Assembly (NCBI RefSeq): GCF_000344685.1
Contig: NW_006920412.1
Span: forward strand, 2,089,765 to 2,153,764
DNA: 64,000 nucleotides
Origin: Gloeophyllum trabeum ATCC 11539
Taxonomy: Eukaryota; Basidiomycota; Agaricomycetes; Gloeophyllales; Gloeophyllaceae
Direction of reading: 5' to 3'
Below, one piece after another: positions 11,459 through 22,422 of this stretch; the stretch's first letter is position 1; each line of letters starts with the position of its first letter. The notes beneath the pieces are model-generated. The model worked only from the letters and a program-made list of their open reading frames with translations, made no database searches and was not told where the DNA came from. A program made the translations under genes and the position numbers.

Positions 11459-13833
11459 TCACGGCGCTATGTCCGATGCCCTTTTCTCCCGAAGCACCTC
11501 GGTCCCTTCGCCACTATGCGATTCCAATGCGTCATCCTTTGCATTAGGATGTTTCTCTACGTTGGCAATAGGTCCCTTGAACCAATACACCCCGCCGTAA
11601 CCAGGAAGATAGTAATATATGAGGCATAACGCCATCACGCCGCCGAGGACTACCACAGTGTAGTTCATATCAGCTTCAGCTGGATCTGGATCCGTTGGGA
11701 AAAGGAAGATGACGATGCAGAAGGACATCCACAATACCGCAGTGAACGCAACTGGGAGCCCCTGCATGCATGAACGAAAGTTTAGCGGATGTGAGTATCT
11801 GAGCGAAGAATACAAACCCATGATCCCAGAGTAAACGGCCCAGGCCTGAAGCCGTTCTTGAATGCATATCTAGCGGTGATAGGTATGCAGTAAGCGAGGT
11901 ACTGCGCCGTAACACAGAGAGTGAAAACGGCTCCGATAGCCGCGGATCCTGCGAAGGAGAGTAATCCTAAAGCAAGAGCCGCGAACGTGGTGAACCATAC
12001 ACAGTTGACCGGAGTCAGAGTATATGGATTGATACGGTAGAGATATCGGGAGAAAGGAAGGGCGCCGTCTCTAGCGAACGCAAAGCTCTGCCGAGATGCA
12101 ACAGTGAGCTGGGCATGATATCCGTTAAGTAGCATCCTATGCGGGGAAGGGAGGGACCAAGGCACGCGTACCACACTAGTTCCCATCAGGTACCTATGAT
12201 TTTTCAGTGTACGACCACCCATCAAAGAGGATATGACTCACTGGAGTGCTACTATTATTGCCCAGATGGCTAAAGTCCCTTTCGATCCGAAGCTATTAAA
12301 GAATATCTGGCGGATTATCAGTGAGCACCTACGGCAGAGACAGATTAAAACAGCTCACCGCTGCCAATGGCTGTCCGATAGGGCTGCTGACAATACTCTC
12401 GAGATCCGTCCCCATGCAAAACGTGATCGCAACCGTAACACCTGCCCGGAGGACCCAAGTTAGGTGGCCTTGTAAGTTTGCAGTGCAAGTGAATAGTTAC
12501 CCCAGCCAAGGACGGCCGCGATCATGTTGGCAAGGATGATTGCCCACGGAACGGCGATACTTGCATTAGATGCCTCTTCACTGATGTGAACACAAGAGTC
12601 AAAGGCACCTGATAGTGCTCAGGACCTGCTGCAAGGAGGTTACTGCATTTTCTTTCTTACCAATGGTCCACAACGGAGCAAGGAAACTCAGCACGAAAGC
12701 GAAGCCAGCTGGCCAGGTGGTCACTGCGAGGAAGTAAGCAAGCAAACAAGGGATGCAGGATGAATGTACTTGCAATTTTGGAAGCCACCGAAGGCAAAGC
12801 TGGCGTCGTTCATAAATTCTGACGGGGTAGCAGCAGGAAGGGCGATGATTACACCCAGGATCACGCTTATCACACCAGTCAGTCACAAGTAGTCGCACCT
12901 GCGCCTAAGAGCGCGCCACCTACAGGCTATTCAATATGACATATGGCGTCTGCAGTCTCGCGATAACTTTTGTCGCGGAACTGCATATTGCCGCTTGTGT
13001 GAGGAGGACGGCACAAAAGCAGCCGCTGTATTTGGGCCAATGGCAATGGGAGCATGTTAGTTTCGCTTACCTCTGAAACAGCTAGACTCACAATGTCTGG
13101 CCGGTCGTGGCAACAAATGTAAGATTGGAGCCTATGCTTGCCGCCGCCATAATCTGCACTGCACATCCCCACGCTACGGACGCAACTGCGCCAATATTTC
13201 CGATTGTGTTCGCATCTGTCATGCGATGTTAGCAGGTTGGTCAACCAGCAATAACCAAGTCCATGCGAATGATACTCACATCCCACTGAGATTGTCGTCA
13301 GCGTGTCAGTGAGCGACGGCTGGTTGCATCTGAGGGCTAATACTCACCTATCCAGCACAGTAAGTACCGCCAACGTGGCGAAGAGAAGGTAAAGGTCCAA
13401 TAATATAAGCCTCCGGAAGTGGGGGCAGCAGATGCAAGCTCTGCCATAGCCAGAGCCATGAGGAACAGAAAGATGGTGCAGACTGCCCACTATACGCAAA
13501 CGGAGAATCAGTCAAAGCGCAAAGGATCAACCTGAGGGGACTTACGCCCCATATCATAGAGACCGGGCCACCGTTCGGGATGGCATACACTAAGACAGAC
13601 CTGTTGACGCCCAGGTAAGTGGTTTGACATCACGTCTTTGCCAACATGTCATACGCGATAGAAGGTACGACTCCTAGGATACTAAAGGCGACACCGAAGA
13701 GTTCCAAAGCCGTAAATTCCCGCTTGAACTCCTGCTTGTAGCCCAAGCTCTCGAGAAGAGCATCATCGCTGCTTTTGGGACCTCTGGATTGAATTGGCAC
13801 CTCTGTGACGATGGTGCTATCAAGCGACTTCAT
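11459..13833 (-). CDS. Amino-acid/choline (ACT-type) permease, copy 1
   Basis: Plasma-membrane transporter of the APC superfamily; the substrate cannot be told from sequence. Fourteen exons in transcript order: 13655-13833, 13546-13600, 13348-13489, 13280-13285, 13092-13215, 12924-13025, 12774-12865, 12661-12723, 12501-12608, 12359-12441, 12242-12306, 12175-12193, 11818-12108, 11459-11761. They give 543 aa. Family marks are LGYKQEFKREFTALELFGVA, PNGGPVSMIWGWAVC, SRQSFAFARDGALPFSRYLY and CVWFTTFAALALGLLSFAGS, with about twelve hydrophobic segments. Exon 4 is 6 nt (TGGGAT) and exon 12 is 19 nt. Intron 7 starts with GC at 12773. The ATG at 13833 is preferred because the open frame upstream has no ATG. 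Copy 2 is at 22423-24758. The gene is convergent with EAF1, 197 bp away. Confidence 0.93.
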
Positions 13834-16383
13834 GGTCGATTTCACGAGAACTCCGGTAGCCTAGGGAAGGGGCTGACAGACATCGAACGAAACTTCCCCC
13901 GGCTTAGATATAGAAATTATCAGGCTTGCATGACGATGGCCTTCCTTTGCGATTATGCTTGCGCACCCTGGGAAACGATAATGCAGATACGCAACGCCCC
14001 AATCTGCATCCAAACCCCGCGCAGGGGCGAGGAAGTCAGAACGGAGACCCGATAGGAAGCATACGAGAGACGTTATCGCACCTGATTGTAAGTATAGCAC
14101 AGCATTGTCAAAATCTGGGCTTGCAGGACTTCTCTTCTTGCGAATCCCATCCGCCTGATATCCGGCGTCTATGCTTGTTATCTCATGGGACGGTCATGGC
14201 GGTATATGAGATTTACGGTGGGTCGCGATGAACCCATGCAGTCTGCGGACTGAGCGCAGTCATGGAGAGGTTATCAACTGTTGACTTGGAACCAAACGTA
14301 AGACGCCGAGACACTGGATACGATAGAGGCGGAACAAGAGTAGCGCCTTAACCCACAATCAGTTGGTCAAGGAGGACGCAGGAATGGCAGAGCGCTGCAA
14401 AGAATAGCATCCGACCAGTCATGGCCGCGCAAAGCCAATGTGACTTGAGCAGGGGCGATCCCTCATCCTATGTAAACACCCGAGGATGCTTGTAGGAGCC
14501 AAGCGATCGGGTGATAACAGAAGATGAAGAAGGCCGAGCACGGAATTCAGGATTAAATAGCGCGTACTGAACGGTGGGCGCTGGAGGAGGTAACGAGCCT
14601 CAGTTGCGGCGAGGAATAGTCAGTGCACAAGGGGCACTTCAAAGTCCTTCAGGTCGCTAGCAACCTCACCAGCAGACGGGGCATAAGCATGTTAATCGCG
14701 TCTGGCAGAGGTGTAGATCGTCTTCGATGGTCAGAACAGGATCGTTTGAGAAGCACGGCAGTCAAGGGGATCGAGCAGGAGTCAAAGAATTCGTCGAACT
14801 GAGCTGCATGCTTGCGAGAGCTCCTGACGTGTGCAGTCCACATCGTTACCATGGGAATCGAGCCTGAGGACATGTCGAAATGTCCTTTGATTATTACTGC
14901 ACTCGATGCCGGGCGTCGACAGGGGACATCGAACAATGTGTTGACAGTTATCACGTCAAGTTCAGTTACATCTTCTCAGACCATCGAGAAGGTATGTCAT
15001 TGATCCCTGTCAACTTGAACAGAATTACATTACGCTCCCGATCTATGGGCGAGATTGGTCATTGTAAGGCCAAAGGCTCAGAGGATGGGGTAGAAATCCA
15101 ACAAAGTCTGCCGTCCTTGTAGGCACGGAAACAACAGAGCATCTCTGTTGAGGATAACGTTCACGACAATGTGTATCTCATCCGACATCGCCGGACCGAG
15201 AAGATCGCAGTGCATTTTACGGCTGCCCGTCGTCTGACGTTACTTCTAGTTGACCAATGCGTCCCCGAGTGTACGCTGGGACGAGAGGCTTTCGCGACAT
15301 AATTGTTTGATCTCGCAGCATCCGTGGGGTTCAATTCAATAGCGACAGGCCAGACTGGATGCGCGGGCAGGAACGCCTGAGTGAACTTCAATGCTCGATT
15401 CGGGGACCCGGGAAAGCAGCGGAAGAAAAGAACCGGACCTGCGGGCTTCCACGAGCAGCCTGAGACTAGGTTTGAAGGGGCATAGCCAAGTGTGGTAGGT
15501 AGGATCAAACGCAAGTGCAGCATAGCCGGCCTCGAGGAGGGAGACATAAGCCGTCTGGCGTAGGTTGCGAGTTATGCAGGCGCTGTATAAACTCGAGGTT
15601 ATGCCTCAGTTAGTTGGACTGGTGGTGGAGCGCCAGGGCGGACGAATGTCGACATTGAGACATAGAGAACGAACATTTGACAGACACAGACAGGTCTATA
15701 TGACAGCAAGGAATGGGAGTACCCTGCAGGAACGTATACAAAGGCTTCTGACGGACATGACAGACCGCTGCCGAAATGAGTTCATGGAGGATCTCCATCG
15801 CGACAAGTACGGTGATCGCATGGCAGTGGATGGCAGTTAGCTTGCCGTTTGGCGCGCGGCGGTCAGATGATTTTGGAAGGCATGAGGCATGTTTCGGGAG
15901 CTCTGTGCGAGCAGATGCGGCTTTTACGTGTAGAGAAACAGGGAGGACGGCGGTGAGCTCTTGCAGAAAGTACGCGAAGCGTTGCGGGGACAGGAAGCGT
16001 TGAGGCAAATGGTTAGACGTTTGTAGAAATAAGGATTCGAGGGAGACCGGCGGGTGGCGCGGCAGGGGCGAGAAGACGGGCCGAGAAAGGAAAGGTAGCC
16101 GGGAATAGGGGGTGGCTCGGCGACTGGCAGCTAAAGACGCCCTCAGTCGAACCTGTCTGCGCCCTCTCCGTCCTCTGTTTTTTGGCTTTCACCGTCGCCG
16201 CGCAGGGCAGAACAGTCGCCCGTTAAGGTTTGTGTTCCATTGCACACAAAACCGCGCGGACATTTCTTCCATCCGTAAGTCCTTTCCGTCACTTTATAAT
16301 ATCCCCCTGCCTTTTTCACCGTGCGTGCGACCCCGCACCATCGTCGTCCGTCCTTTCCCCCTTCCGAGCGCTGACCCTTTGCC
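13834..16383. other. Long intergenic region with no recognised gene
   Basis: About 2.5 kb between the divergent permease and GH5 genes. No frame matches a family I know. On the minus strand around 15150-15550 one frame reads coding-like (AYVSLLEAGYAALAFDPTYH) but is cut by stops, so it may be a decayed gene. The last 150 bp before 16384 are strongly CT-rich (CCCCCTGCCTTTTTC), which is usual just upstream of fungal start codons and probably belongs to the GH5 promoter. Confidence 0.35.
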
Positions 16384-19235
16384 ATGTCGCGGCTCTCACA
16401 GGACTCGTCCAAGACCCTCCGCAAGCCGCCTGCCGTCACCGTTACGCCCCCCTCCAACACCCGGGCAAGCATGGCGTCCTCGCGCAACTCTGCAGGCCCC
16501 AACGTCGCCTACGACCCGCTCCCCAACGTACCCGACTCACATCTTGACGTCAATTACGACGAAGACCCTCGTTTTTCAACGGCTCGTTCCCTCTCCTACC
16601 ACACACCCGAGACGAACTCTGCCGACCTTCCCGACAGCGGCTCATCGCCGCCCGTGGCGCGCCCACGCTTCATGGGCGCTGCCTTGGCAGGCGAGACAGG
16701 CCACAGCCCGCGCGACTCGTATGCGTCGTCCAACAATACCGGGCCTTCATATGCGGGCTACGACAATGATTCTTCCGTGTTTGCGTTGAACCCCGACGGT
16801 CGCCGCGATTCAGGTACCCCTGTCCCTGTGTATCGCGATGACCCAGAGGGAGACCGAGGGACACCAACAGATCCGCAGGGCACACTTGCGAGTCCACAAT
16901 ACCTCGGAGAGAAGCATGCGCTCTATGATGCCCCTCGCAAGAGCTCCAGACGGAAAATCATCATCATCGGCGCACTAGTTGGTCTTGTTGTGATCGTGAT
17001 CGCCATTGCTGTCCCCGTTTCGCTTGCAAACAGAAAATCAAATAACAATGCCGCAAAGAGCTCCGGCGGTGACCCCGCCCAGCCGGGCGAGACTACCAGT
17101 GCGGGTGGGAACGGGAATGGCGGTGGAAAGACGACGCTGGCTGTTACTGGCGGTGACGGCAGTAAGGTCACGACGGACGATGGGTCCACATTCACGTACT
17201 CGAATTCGTTCGGTGGATATTGGTACTATGACGAGAACGATCCTTTTAACAACGGCGCCAAGGCGCAGTCATGGACACCAGCACTGAACGAGTCCTTCAA
17301 CTGGGGCATCGACAAGATTCGTGGGTGAGCGCATTCTGCTGGGTGCCTTTGGAGAGAGACGCTGACGAAGTGGTAGAGTGAACCTCGGCGGATGGTTAAA
17401 TACTGAACCTGTGAGTCTTCCTTCGCACCCCTGTCATCTACCTTGGAGCAGGCGGTCCATGATTAGAGCGCACTATTGACCTGATCCTTCTTATCTGCCC
17501 TGCTGTAGTTCATGTTAGTACCTTTTCCATTATCCAAAAATATCGTCGGAACCTTAACTCATCGTCTTCCTTCTTCCAGTGTGCCTGCGCTCTACGAGAA
17601 GTACGTCAACAGCACGACGCCAGCGGTCGATGAGTGGACACTCAGCACCAATATGGCTGCGGATACCGCCCATGGTGGTCTCACACAACTGGAGGACCAC
17701 TACAAGACGTTCATTGTGAGTTGATCCAGTGCATTGACGTCAGGAACGGAGCGTGGCATGTCTAATTTTGTATGCGTATTTTAGACTGAGCAAGACTTCG
17801 CTGAGATCGCTGGCGCTGGTCTCAACTTCGTCCGGATTCCCCTCCCATACTGGGCCATCGAGACTCGTGATAACGAGCCCTTCCTCGCAAAGACTTGCTG
17901 GACGTACTTCCTCAAGGCCATCCGATGGGCGCGCAAGTACGGTATCCGTATCAACCTTGACTTCCACGCTCTTCCGGGATCGCAGAACGGGTGGAATCAC
18001 TCTGGCAAGCTTGGGTCGATTAATATGCTGAACGGCCCCATGGGCTATGCCAATGCGCAGCGGAGCTTGGACTATATCCGGATCCTTGCTGAGTTCATTA
18101 GCCAGCCGGAGTACAAGGATGTCGTGGTTATGTTCGGTATTACTAACGAGCCGCAAGAGAGTGTTGTTGGTGTGGAGAATCTCAGCCGATAGTGAGTGCA
18201 TGTTGGATCTACACTGTACAGTGCTAATCTTTGGCCTTAAGCTATCTTGAGGCGTACAACATCGTCCGCGAGGCTAGCGGTGTCGGCGAAGGCAAGGGAC
18301 CCATGATCTCCTACCACGATGGCTTCCAAAGTCTCACGTCCTGGGCGGATTTCCTGCCGGGCGCCGACCGTATTGCTCTCGATTCTCATCCCTACCTCTG
18401 CTTCGGCGGTCAGTCGGACGCTGCGATGTCGACGTACGCCAAGACTCCTTGCAATACCTGGGCAAACAATTTCAACGAGAGTATGTCCGCTTTCGGTCTG
18501 ACTGGCGCCGGTGAATTCAGCAACGCCGTCACCGACTGCGGCAAGTGGGTCAACGGTGTGAACCTGGGTGCGAGGTACGACGGGACGTTCACGGGGAACT
18601 GGCCGTCGCAGGGCAGCTGCGACCAGTGGACGAACTGGCCTGCATGGGACGATGAGATGAAGCAGGGGATGATGCAGTTCGCCCTCGCCAGCATGGACGC
18701 TTTGCAGAACTGGTTCTTCTGGACGTGGAAGATCGGCAATTCGAGTGTGACCGGCAAGGTGGAGAGCCCTGCCTGGAGCTACCAGTTGGGTCTGCAGAAC
18801 GGGTGGATGCCCAAGGACCCGCGGGTTGCTGATGGCACCTGTGGGAACACCGCACCCTGGCAGCCGCCCCTCAAGCCCTCGCAGACGGGTGGCTCCGGTG
18901 CTGGGCAGATCCCCGCAAGTGTGTCCTCCAGCTTTGCGTGGCCACCGACTGTCATCAGCAACGCAGGTGCTGTCACTTTGTTGCCTTCGTATACGCAGAC
19001 CGGCTCCATTCCTACCTTGACGGCGGAGACGTTCTCGTCGGCCAAGTCGACGATCAGCGCTGGGAACGGCTGGGCGAACTCCGCGGACTCGGCGGGCATG
19101 TATGTGCCTGTTGCGACGTGTAATTATTTGGACCCTTGGATTGGGGATGCCGCTCCTCCATCGCCGCTGTGCTCTGGCGGCAAGCGCAAGAGAGTGGCCG
19201 TGCCAGAGCCTTTGATTACGCCTCCTCCCTCATAA
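16384..19235 (+). CDS. Membrane-anchored GH5 exo-beta-1,3-glucanase
   Basis: Releases glucose from the non-reducing ends of beta-1,3-glucan in the cell wall. Six exons: 16384-17324, 17377-17410, 17509-17513, 17580-17715, 17785-18191, 18242-19235, giving 838 aa. Residues 1-189 are Ser/Pro-rich and presumably cytosolic. A single membrane segment follows at about 190-214 (IIIIGALVGLVVIVIAIAVP), then a Gly/Asn linker and the barrel. Catalytic context is clear: GITNEPQ holds the acid/base Glu (about 494) and TGAGEFSNAV the nucleophile (about 599), with RGVNLGGWLNTEP and FHALPGSQNGWNHSG also conserved. The layout is that of a type II membrane protein. Exon 3 is 5 nt (TTCAT), required to complete EPFIVPALYEKY. 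Confidence 0.95.
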
Positions 19236-19632
19236 GGGCGTAGGTCATTTGCGGCGGTAGGCCGTAAGACTAGCGTGATGTGTTTATGCAACTCTTACAG
19301 TCCCGGTAATCTGGGTGGGCAGGGTAATACCGGTCTGCTTCTTCTCTGACGATATTCCCCTACCTTACGGACATGGACCCTGCTTGTGGCAGTTGTCTTG
19401 GACATTGTTTATTACTTCCTCCCTATCGCTCCAGCTGTACCAGAACATTGTCTTCACGCCTTCACCGTCGTCGTACCGACTTCTTGTCTGTCATTACTAG
19501 CCAGTTTGTCCTTGCATCGTCTCTCGCATCACCTTACGTCTCGTTCACTAGTGGCTACAGTACAGCAGAGTGTTTGGTTTGGTACACATAACGTACAACA
19601 TTCAACATTGACCTTGCTACTTGTTATCAGGA
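19236..19632. other. Intergenic region between convergent genes
   Basis: 397 bp between the GH5 stop and the stop of the ATPase-inhibitor-like gene on the other strand. It should hold both 3' UTRs. Three overlapping short plus-strand frames occur; none looks like a protein. Confidence 0.3.
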
Positions 19633-19978
19633 TTAATGCTCGCCGCTGGTGGTGGCGTAGCGGTCTTCGAGATCTTCTTGACCGCCGAAGCCCCCCTCGA
19701 AGTCGTGGCTCTGTTGCTTTTTGGCGCTCTCTTGGTTCTGCTGTAATTCCTGGCGGATGGCTTCTAGTTGGGCCTTCTCCTAAGGGTTGATTGTAAGTGT
19801 CCCCAGTTGCTGTTGCAGTCTGCATGAGAGCTGGTACGGCGAACCTTGTCATTGACATAACGGCTCTCCTCGGCCTGCTCTCTCGATTTCCAGGCCCCAT
19901 CCTTGCAGAGAGTGGGTAAGGCGCATCTCATAAATGGAACCATGGATTATTGCTTACTTGCGCTGTCGTTCCGGACAT
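19633..19978 (-). CDS. F1-ATPase inhibitor (IF1/IATP)-like small protein
   Basis: IF1 proteins bind F1-ATPase and stop ATP hydrolysis when the membrane potential falls. Three exons: 19958-19978, 19845-19901, 19633-19779, giving 74 aa. The core DGAWKSREQAEESRYV resembles the IF1 inhibitory helix (GAF-KREQAEEERYF pattern), and it continues as a coiled-coil-like helix (EKAQLEAIRQELQQNQ). No mitochondrial presequence is seen: the first ATG is only 7 codons before the core, with an in-frame TGA upstream. An extra 5' exon spliced at TTCAAG|T cannot be excluded. The left end of a MITE lies about 47 bp upstream of the ATG. A truncated identical copy follows the assembly gap and is probably artefactual. 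Confidence 0.65.
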
Positions 19979-20444
19979 ACTTGAACAATTTATAGTCGAT
20001 GATGGTGTTCAGTACTTGGTACTTACAGTCGACTCTGTCTTAACCCATACCTGTCATAACCCATAACCTGTAATAACCCATAGGTTTTTGGCTTCCACCG
20101 ACATGGTAGATAGTAAAAACCCATAAGTCTGCCGTATCCCATAACCCATAGCTTTCTGAAGGGTCATAACCCATAAAACAACCTATATTAGGAAGGTACA
20201 GGTCTTCCTTCTCACGAGAATCTGGACCATCTGAACCCTTAATTTTTGGTTCTCGTGGTATTTCAGAAGATAACCCATACCAGACTCAAGATTCCGTATC
20301 TAAACGGTGTCATAAACGACGTCCGGCCTATACCGGATAGGCTGTCTGTCACGTGTACTAGGTAGTCACACAATGTCACACATTCTGGTAACCCATAGTC
20401 TGCAGAAACCCATAACTTTTGGGTTCCACGACCCGTTATGGGTT
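19661..20444 (+). repeat. 784-bp exact direct repeat, first copy (abuts the N gap)
   Basis: Matches 20881-21664 at a fixed offset of 1220 bp throughout my reading. It ends exactly where the Ns begin, while the second copy begins exactly where they end. It contains most of the ATPase-inhibitor-like gene and the left part of the MITE. See finding on unmerged contig ends. Confidence 0.9.
20026..20444 (+). mobile_element. MITE, left part, truncated by the assembly gap
   Basis: Same sequence as 21246-21664, beginning with the TIR (CAGTCGACTCTGTCTTAACC) after TA at 20024-20025 and running into the Ns after ...GTTATGGGTT. The right TIR is missing here. Probably the same physical element as the complete one after the gap. 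Confidence 0.7.
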
Positions 20445-20880
20445 NNNNNNNNNNNNNNNNNNNNNNNNNNNNNNNNNNNNNNNNNNNNNNNNNNNNNNNN
20501 NNNNNNNNNNNNNNNNNNNNNNNNNNNNNNNNNNNNNNNNNNNNNNNNNNNNNNNNNNNNNNNNNNNNNNNNNNNNNNNNNNNNNNNNNNNNNNNNNNNN
20601 NNNNNNNNNNNNNNNNNNNNNNNNNNNNNNNNNNNNNNNNNNNNNNNNNNNNNNNNNNNNNNNNNNNNNNNNNNNNNNNNNNNNNNNNNNNNNNNNNNNN
20701 NNNNNNNNNNNNNNNNNNNNNNNNNNNNNNNNNNNNNNNNNNNNNNNNNNNNNNNNNNNNNNNNNNNNNNNNNNNNNNNNNNNNNNNNNNNNNNNNNNNN
20801 NNNNNNNNNNNNNNNNNNNNNNNNNNNNNNNNNNNNNNNNNNNNNNNNNNNNNNNNNNNNNNNNNNNNNNNNNNNNNNNN
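20445..20880. other. Assembly gap (436 Ns)
   Basis: Run of 436 undetermined bases. Because its two flanks are identical over 784 bp, the gap may be spurious. No sequence content can be stated, and any frame crossing it is meaningless. Confidence 0.98.
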
Positions 20881-21198
20881 CGGTCTTCGAGATCTTCTTG
20901 ACCGCCGAAGCCCCCCTCGAAGTCGTGGCTCTGTTGCTTTTTGGCGCTCTCTTGGTTCTGCTGTAATTCCTGGCGGATGGCTTCTAGTTGGGCCTTCTCC
21001 TAAGGGTTGATTGTAAGTGTCCCCAGTTGCTGTTGCAGTCTGCATGAGAGCTGGTACGGCGAACCTTGTCATTGACATAACGGCTCTCCTCGGCCTGCTC
21101 TCTCGATTTCCAGGCCCCATCCTTGCAGAGAGTGGGTAAGGCGCATCTCATAAATGGAACCATGGATTATTGCTTACTTGCGCTGTCGTTCCGGACAT
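20881..21198 (-). pseudogene. Truncated second copy of the ATPase-inhibitor-like gene
   Basis: Identical to the gene at 19633-19978 but cut at its 3' end by the gap. Equivalent exons are 21178-21198, 21065-21121 and a partial 20881-20999, missing the last nine residues and the stop. Most likely a duplicate created by failure to merge overlapping contigs rather than a biological pseudogene. Confidence 0.7.
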
Positions 21199-21664
21199 AC
21201 TTGAACAATTTATAGTCGATGATGGTGTTCAGTACTTGGTACTTACAGTCGACTCTGTCTTAACCCATACCTGTCATAACCCATAACCTGTAATAACCCA
21301 TAGGTTTTTGGCTTCCACCGACATGGTAGATAGTAAAAACCCATAAGTCTGCCGTATCCCATAACCCATAGCTTTCTGAAGGGTCATAACCCATAAAACA
21401 ACCTATATTAGGAAGGTACAGGTCTTCCTTCTCACGAGAATCTGGACCATCTGAACCCTTAATTTTTGGTTCTCGTGGTATTTCAGAAGATAACCCATAC
21501 CAGACTCAAGATTCCGTATCTAAACGGTGTCATAAACGACGTCCGGCCTATACCGGATAGGCTGTCTGTCACGTGTACTAGGTAGTCACACAATGTCACA
21601 CATTCTGGTAACCCATAGTCTGCAGAAACCCATAACTTTTGGGTTCCACGACCCGTTATGGGTT
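20881..21664 (+). repeat. 784-bp exact direct repeat, second copy
   Basis: Second copy of the 19661-20444 segment, starting at the first base after the gap. Sequence beyond 21664 completes the MITE and continues into unique DNA toward the second permease. Confidence 0.9.
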
Positions 21665-21680
21665 AAGACAGAGTCGACTG
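21246..21680 (+). mobile_element. 435-bp MITE with perfect 24-bp terminal inverted repeats and TA target site
   Basis: The left TIR occupies 21246-21269 (starts CAGTCGACTCTGTC) and its exact reverse complement occupies 21657-21680. TA dinucleotides flank both ends (21244-21245 and 21681-21682), as expected for a Tc1/mariner/pogo-type TA duplication. There is no transposase frame, so it is non-autonomous. The interior carries about nine copies of ACCCATA in one orientation, with AACCCATA most common, and the right TIR ends in the inverted form TATGGGTT. It sits just 5' of the ATPase-inhibitor-like gene. Confidence 0.8.
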
Positions 21681-21682
21681 TA

Positions 21683-22422
21683 GTATTCGCGTTTGTCTTA
21701 CGCAGTGACGTCAAGCTCGAGGTCTAAGACATACCGGCAACTGCCGGTGCCAAGTATCTGCTTCTGCAAGAATCAAGACGTCCGACTTGCGTCCGACACG
21801 CCAAGTACCGTCTTGACCGTCTTGCCTGGTCCTGCTCAGGTCGTATTCAAGGCAGACGACATCCCATGCCTCGCTGAACTGCAATTTGAATTTGATCGCT
21901 CAATGCTTTTCTTCTGTCTCGTAGGCACTGCCAGGAGCCCAGAAGCCCAGATCCTCAATCATATGCATTTGTGCTCGGGTGTCGGGACAAAGTATTGGAG
22001 AACGTCCGGTCACTGGCGCCGTCGTTTGGTTCCCCGAGTGCGTGGTGTGGTCGTGTCTTCGAGGTGAATGTGACGCGCCGCGACGGTATCTCGATAATAC
22101 AGGCGCCTCGAGGGCCTTGCGGAATACGTTCCCGTTATCTGTCTCGGCGATGAGCTCGGACACTGAGGGCTGAGGCCTGAGGACCGAACCGGTGCGGTGG
22201 CCTCCATCGACATCTGACCTTCTTCCAGTACGAACCCGTCCTCATCTGGGAAAAGGATATCGATCCCGAACATTTTTTTCTTATCTCTGATGGGCTCCCC
22301 GGATTGTACTCCTTTGCGATCATGCTTCTCTGTCACATACAAAGTATATGATACTTAACTCCGCACTCGCACTCCCCCCCCCTTCATCCTGCAGTCGAGA
22401 ACAGCTCGTCCAGGTTCTTGCC
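21683..22422. other. Intergenic region upstream of permease copy 2
   Basis: 740 bp from the MITE to the permease start. Open frames on both strands (for example 21693-22067) have no recognisable domain. A C-run (CCCCCCCC near 22374-22382) and a CT-rich stretch precede the permease ATG. An in-frame upstream ATG at 22348 would add 25 residues but lacks a counterpart in copy 1. Confidence 0.3.

Noticed and set aside
20263..21120. Long frames running through the N block
   Set aside because: Undetermined bases cannot be translated; the frames are artefacts of reading Ns as open.
20030..21660. Telomere-like or CRISPR-like array from repeated AACCCATA
   Set aside because: Spacing is irregular, the motif is not the canonical TTAGGG family in tandem, and it is confined to a TIR-bounded element; a eukaryotic genome would not carry CRISPR.
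22348..22422. Earlier in-frame ATG for permease copy 2
   Set aside because: The 25 extra residues (hydrophobic, Pro/Ser-rich) have no match in copy 1, whose N-terminus aligns with the ATG at 22423.
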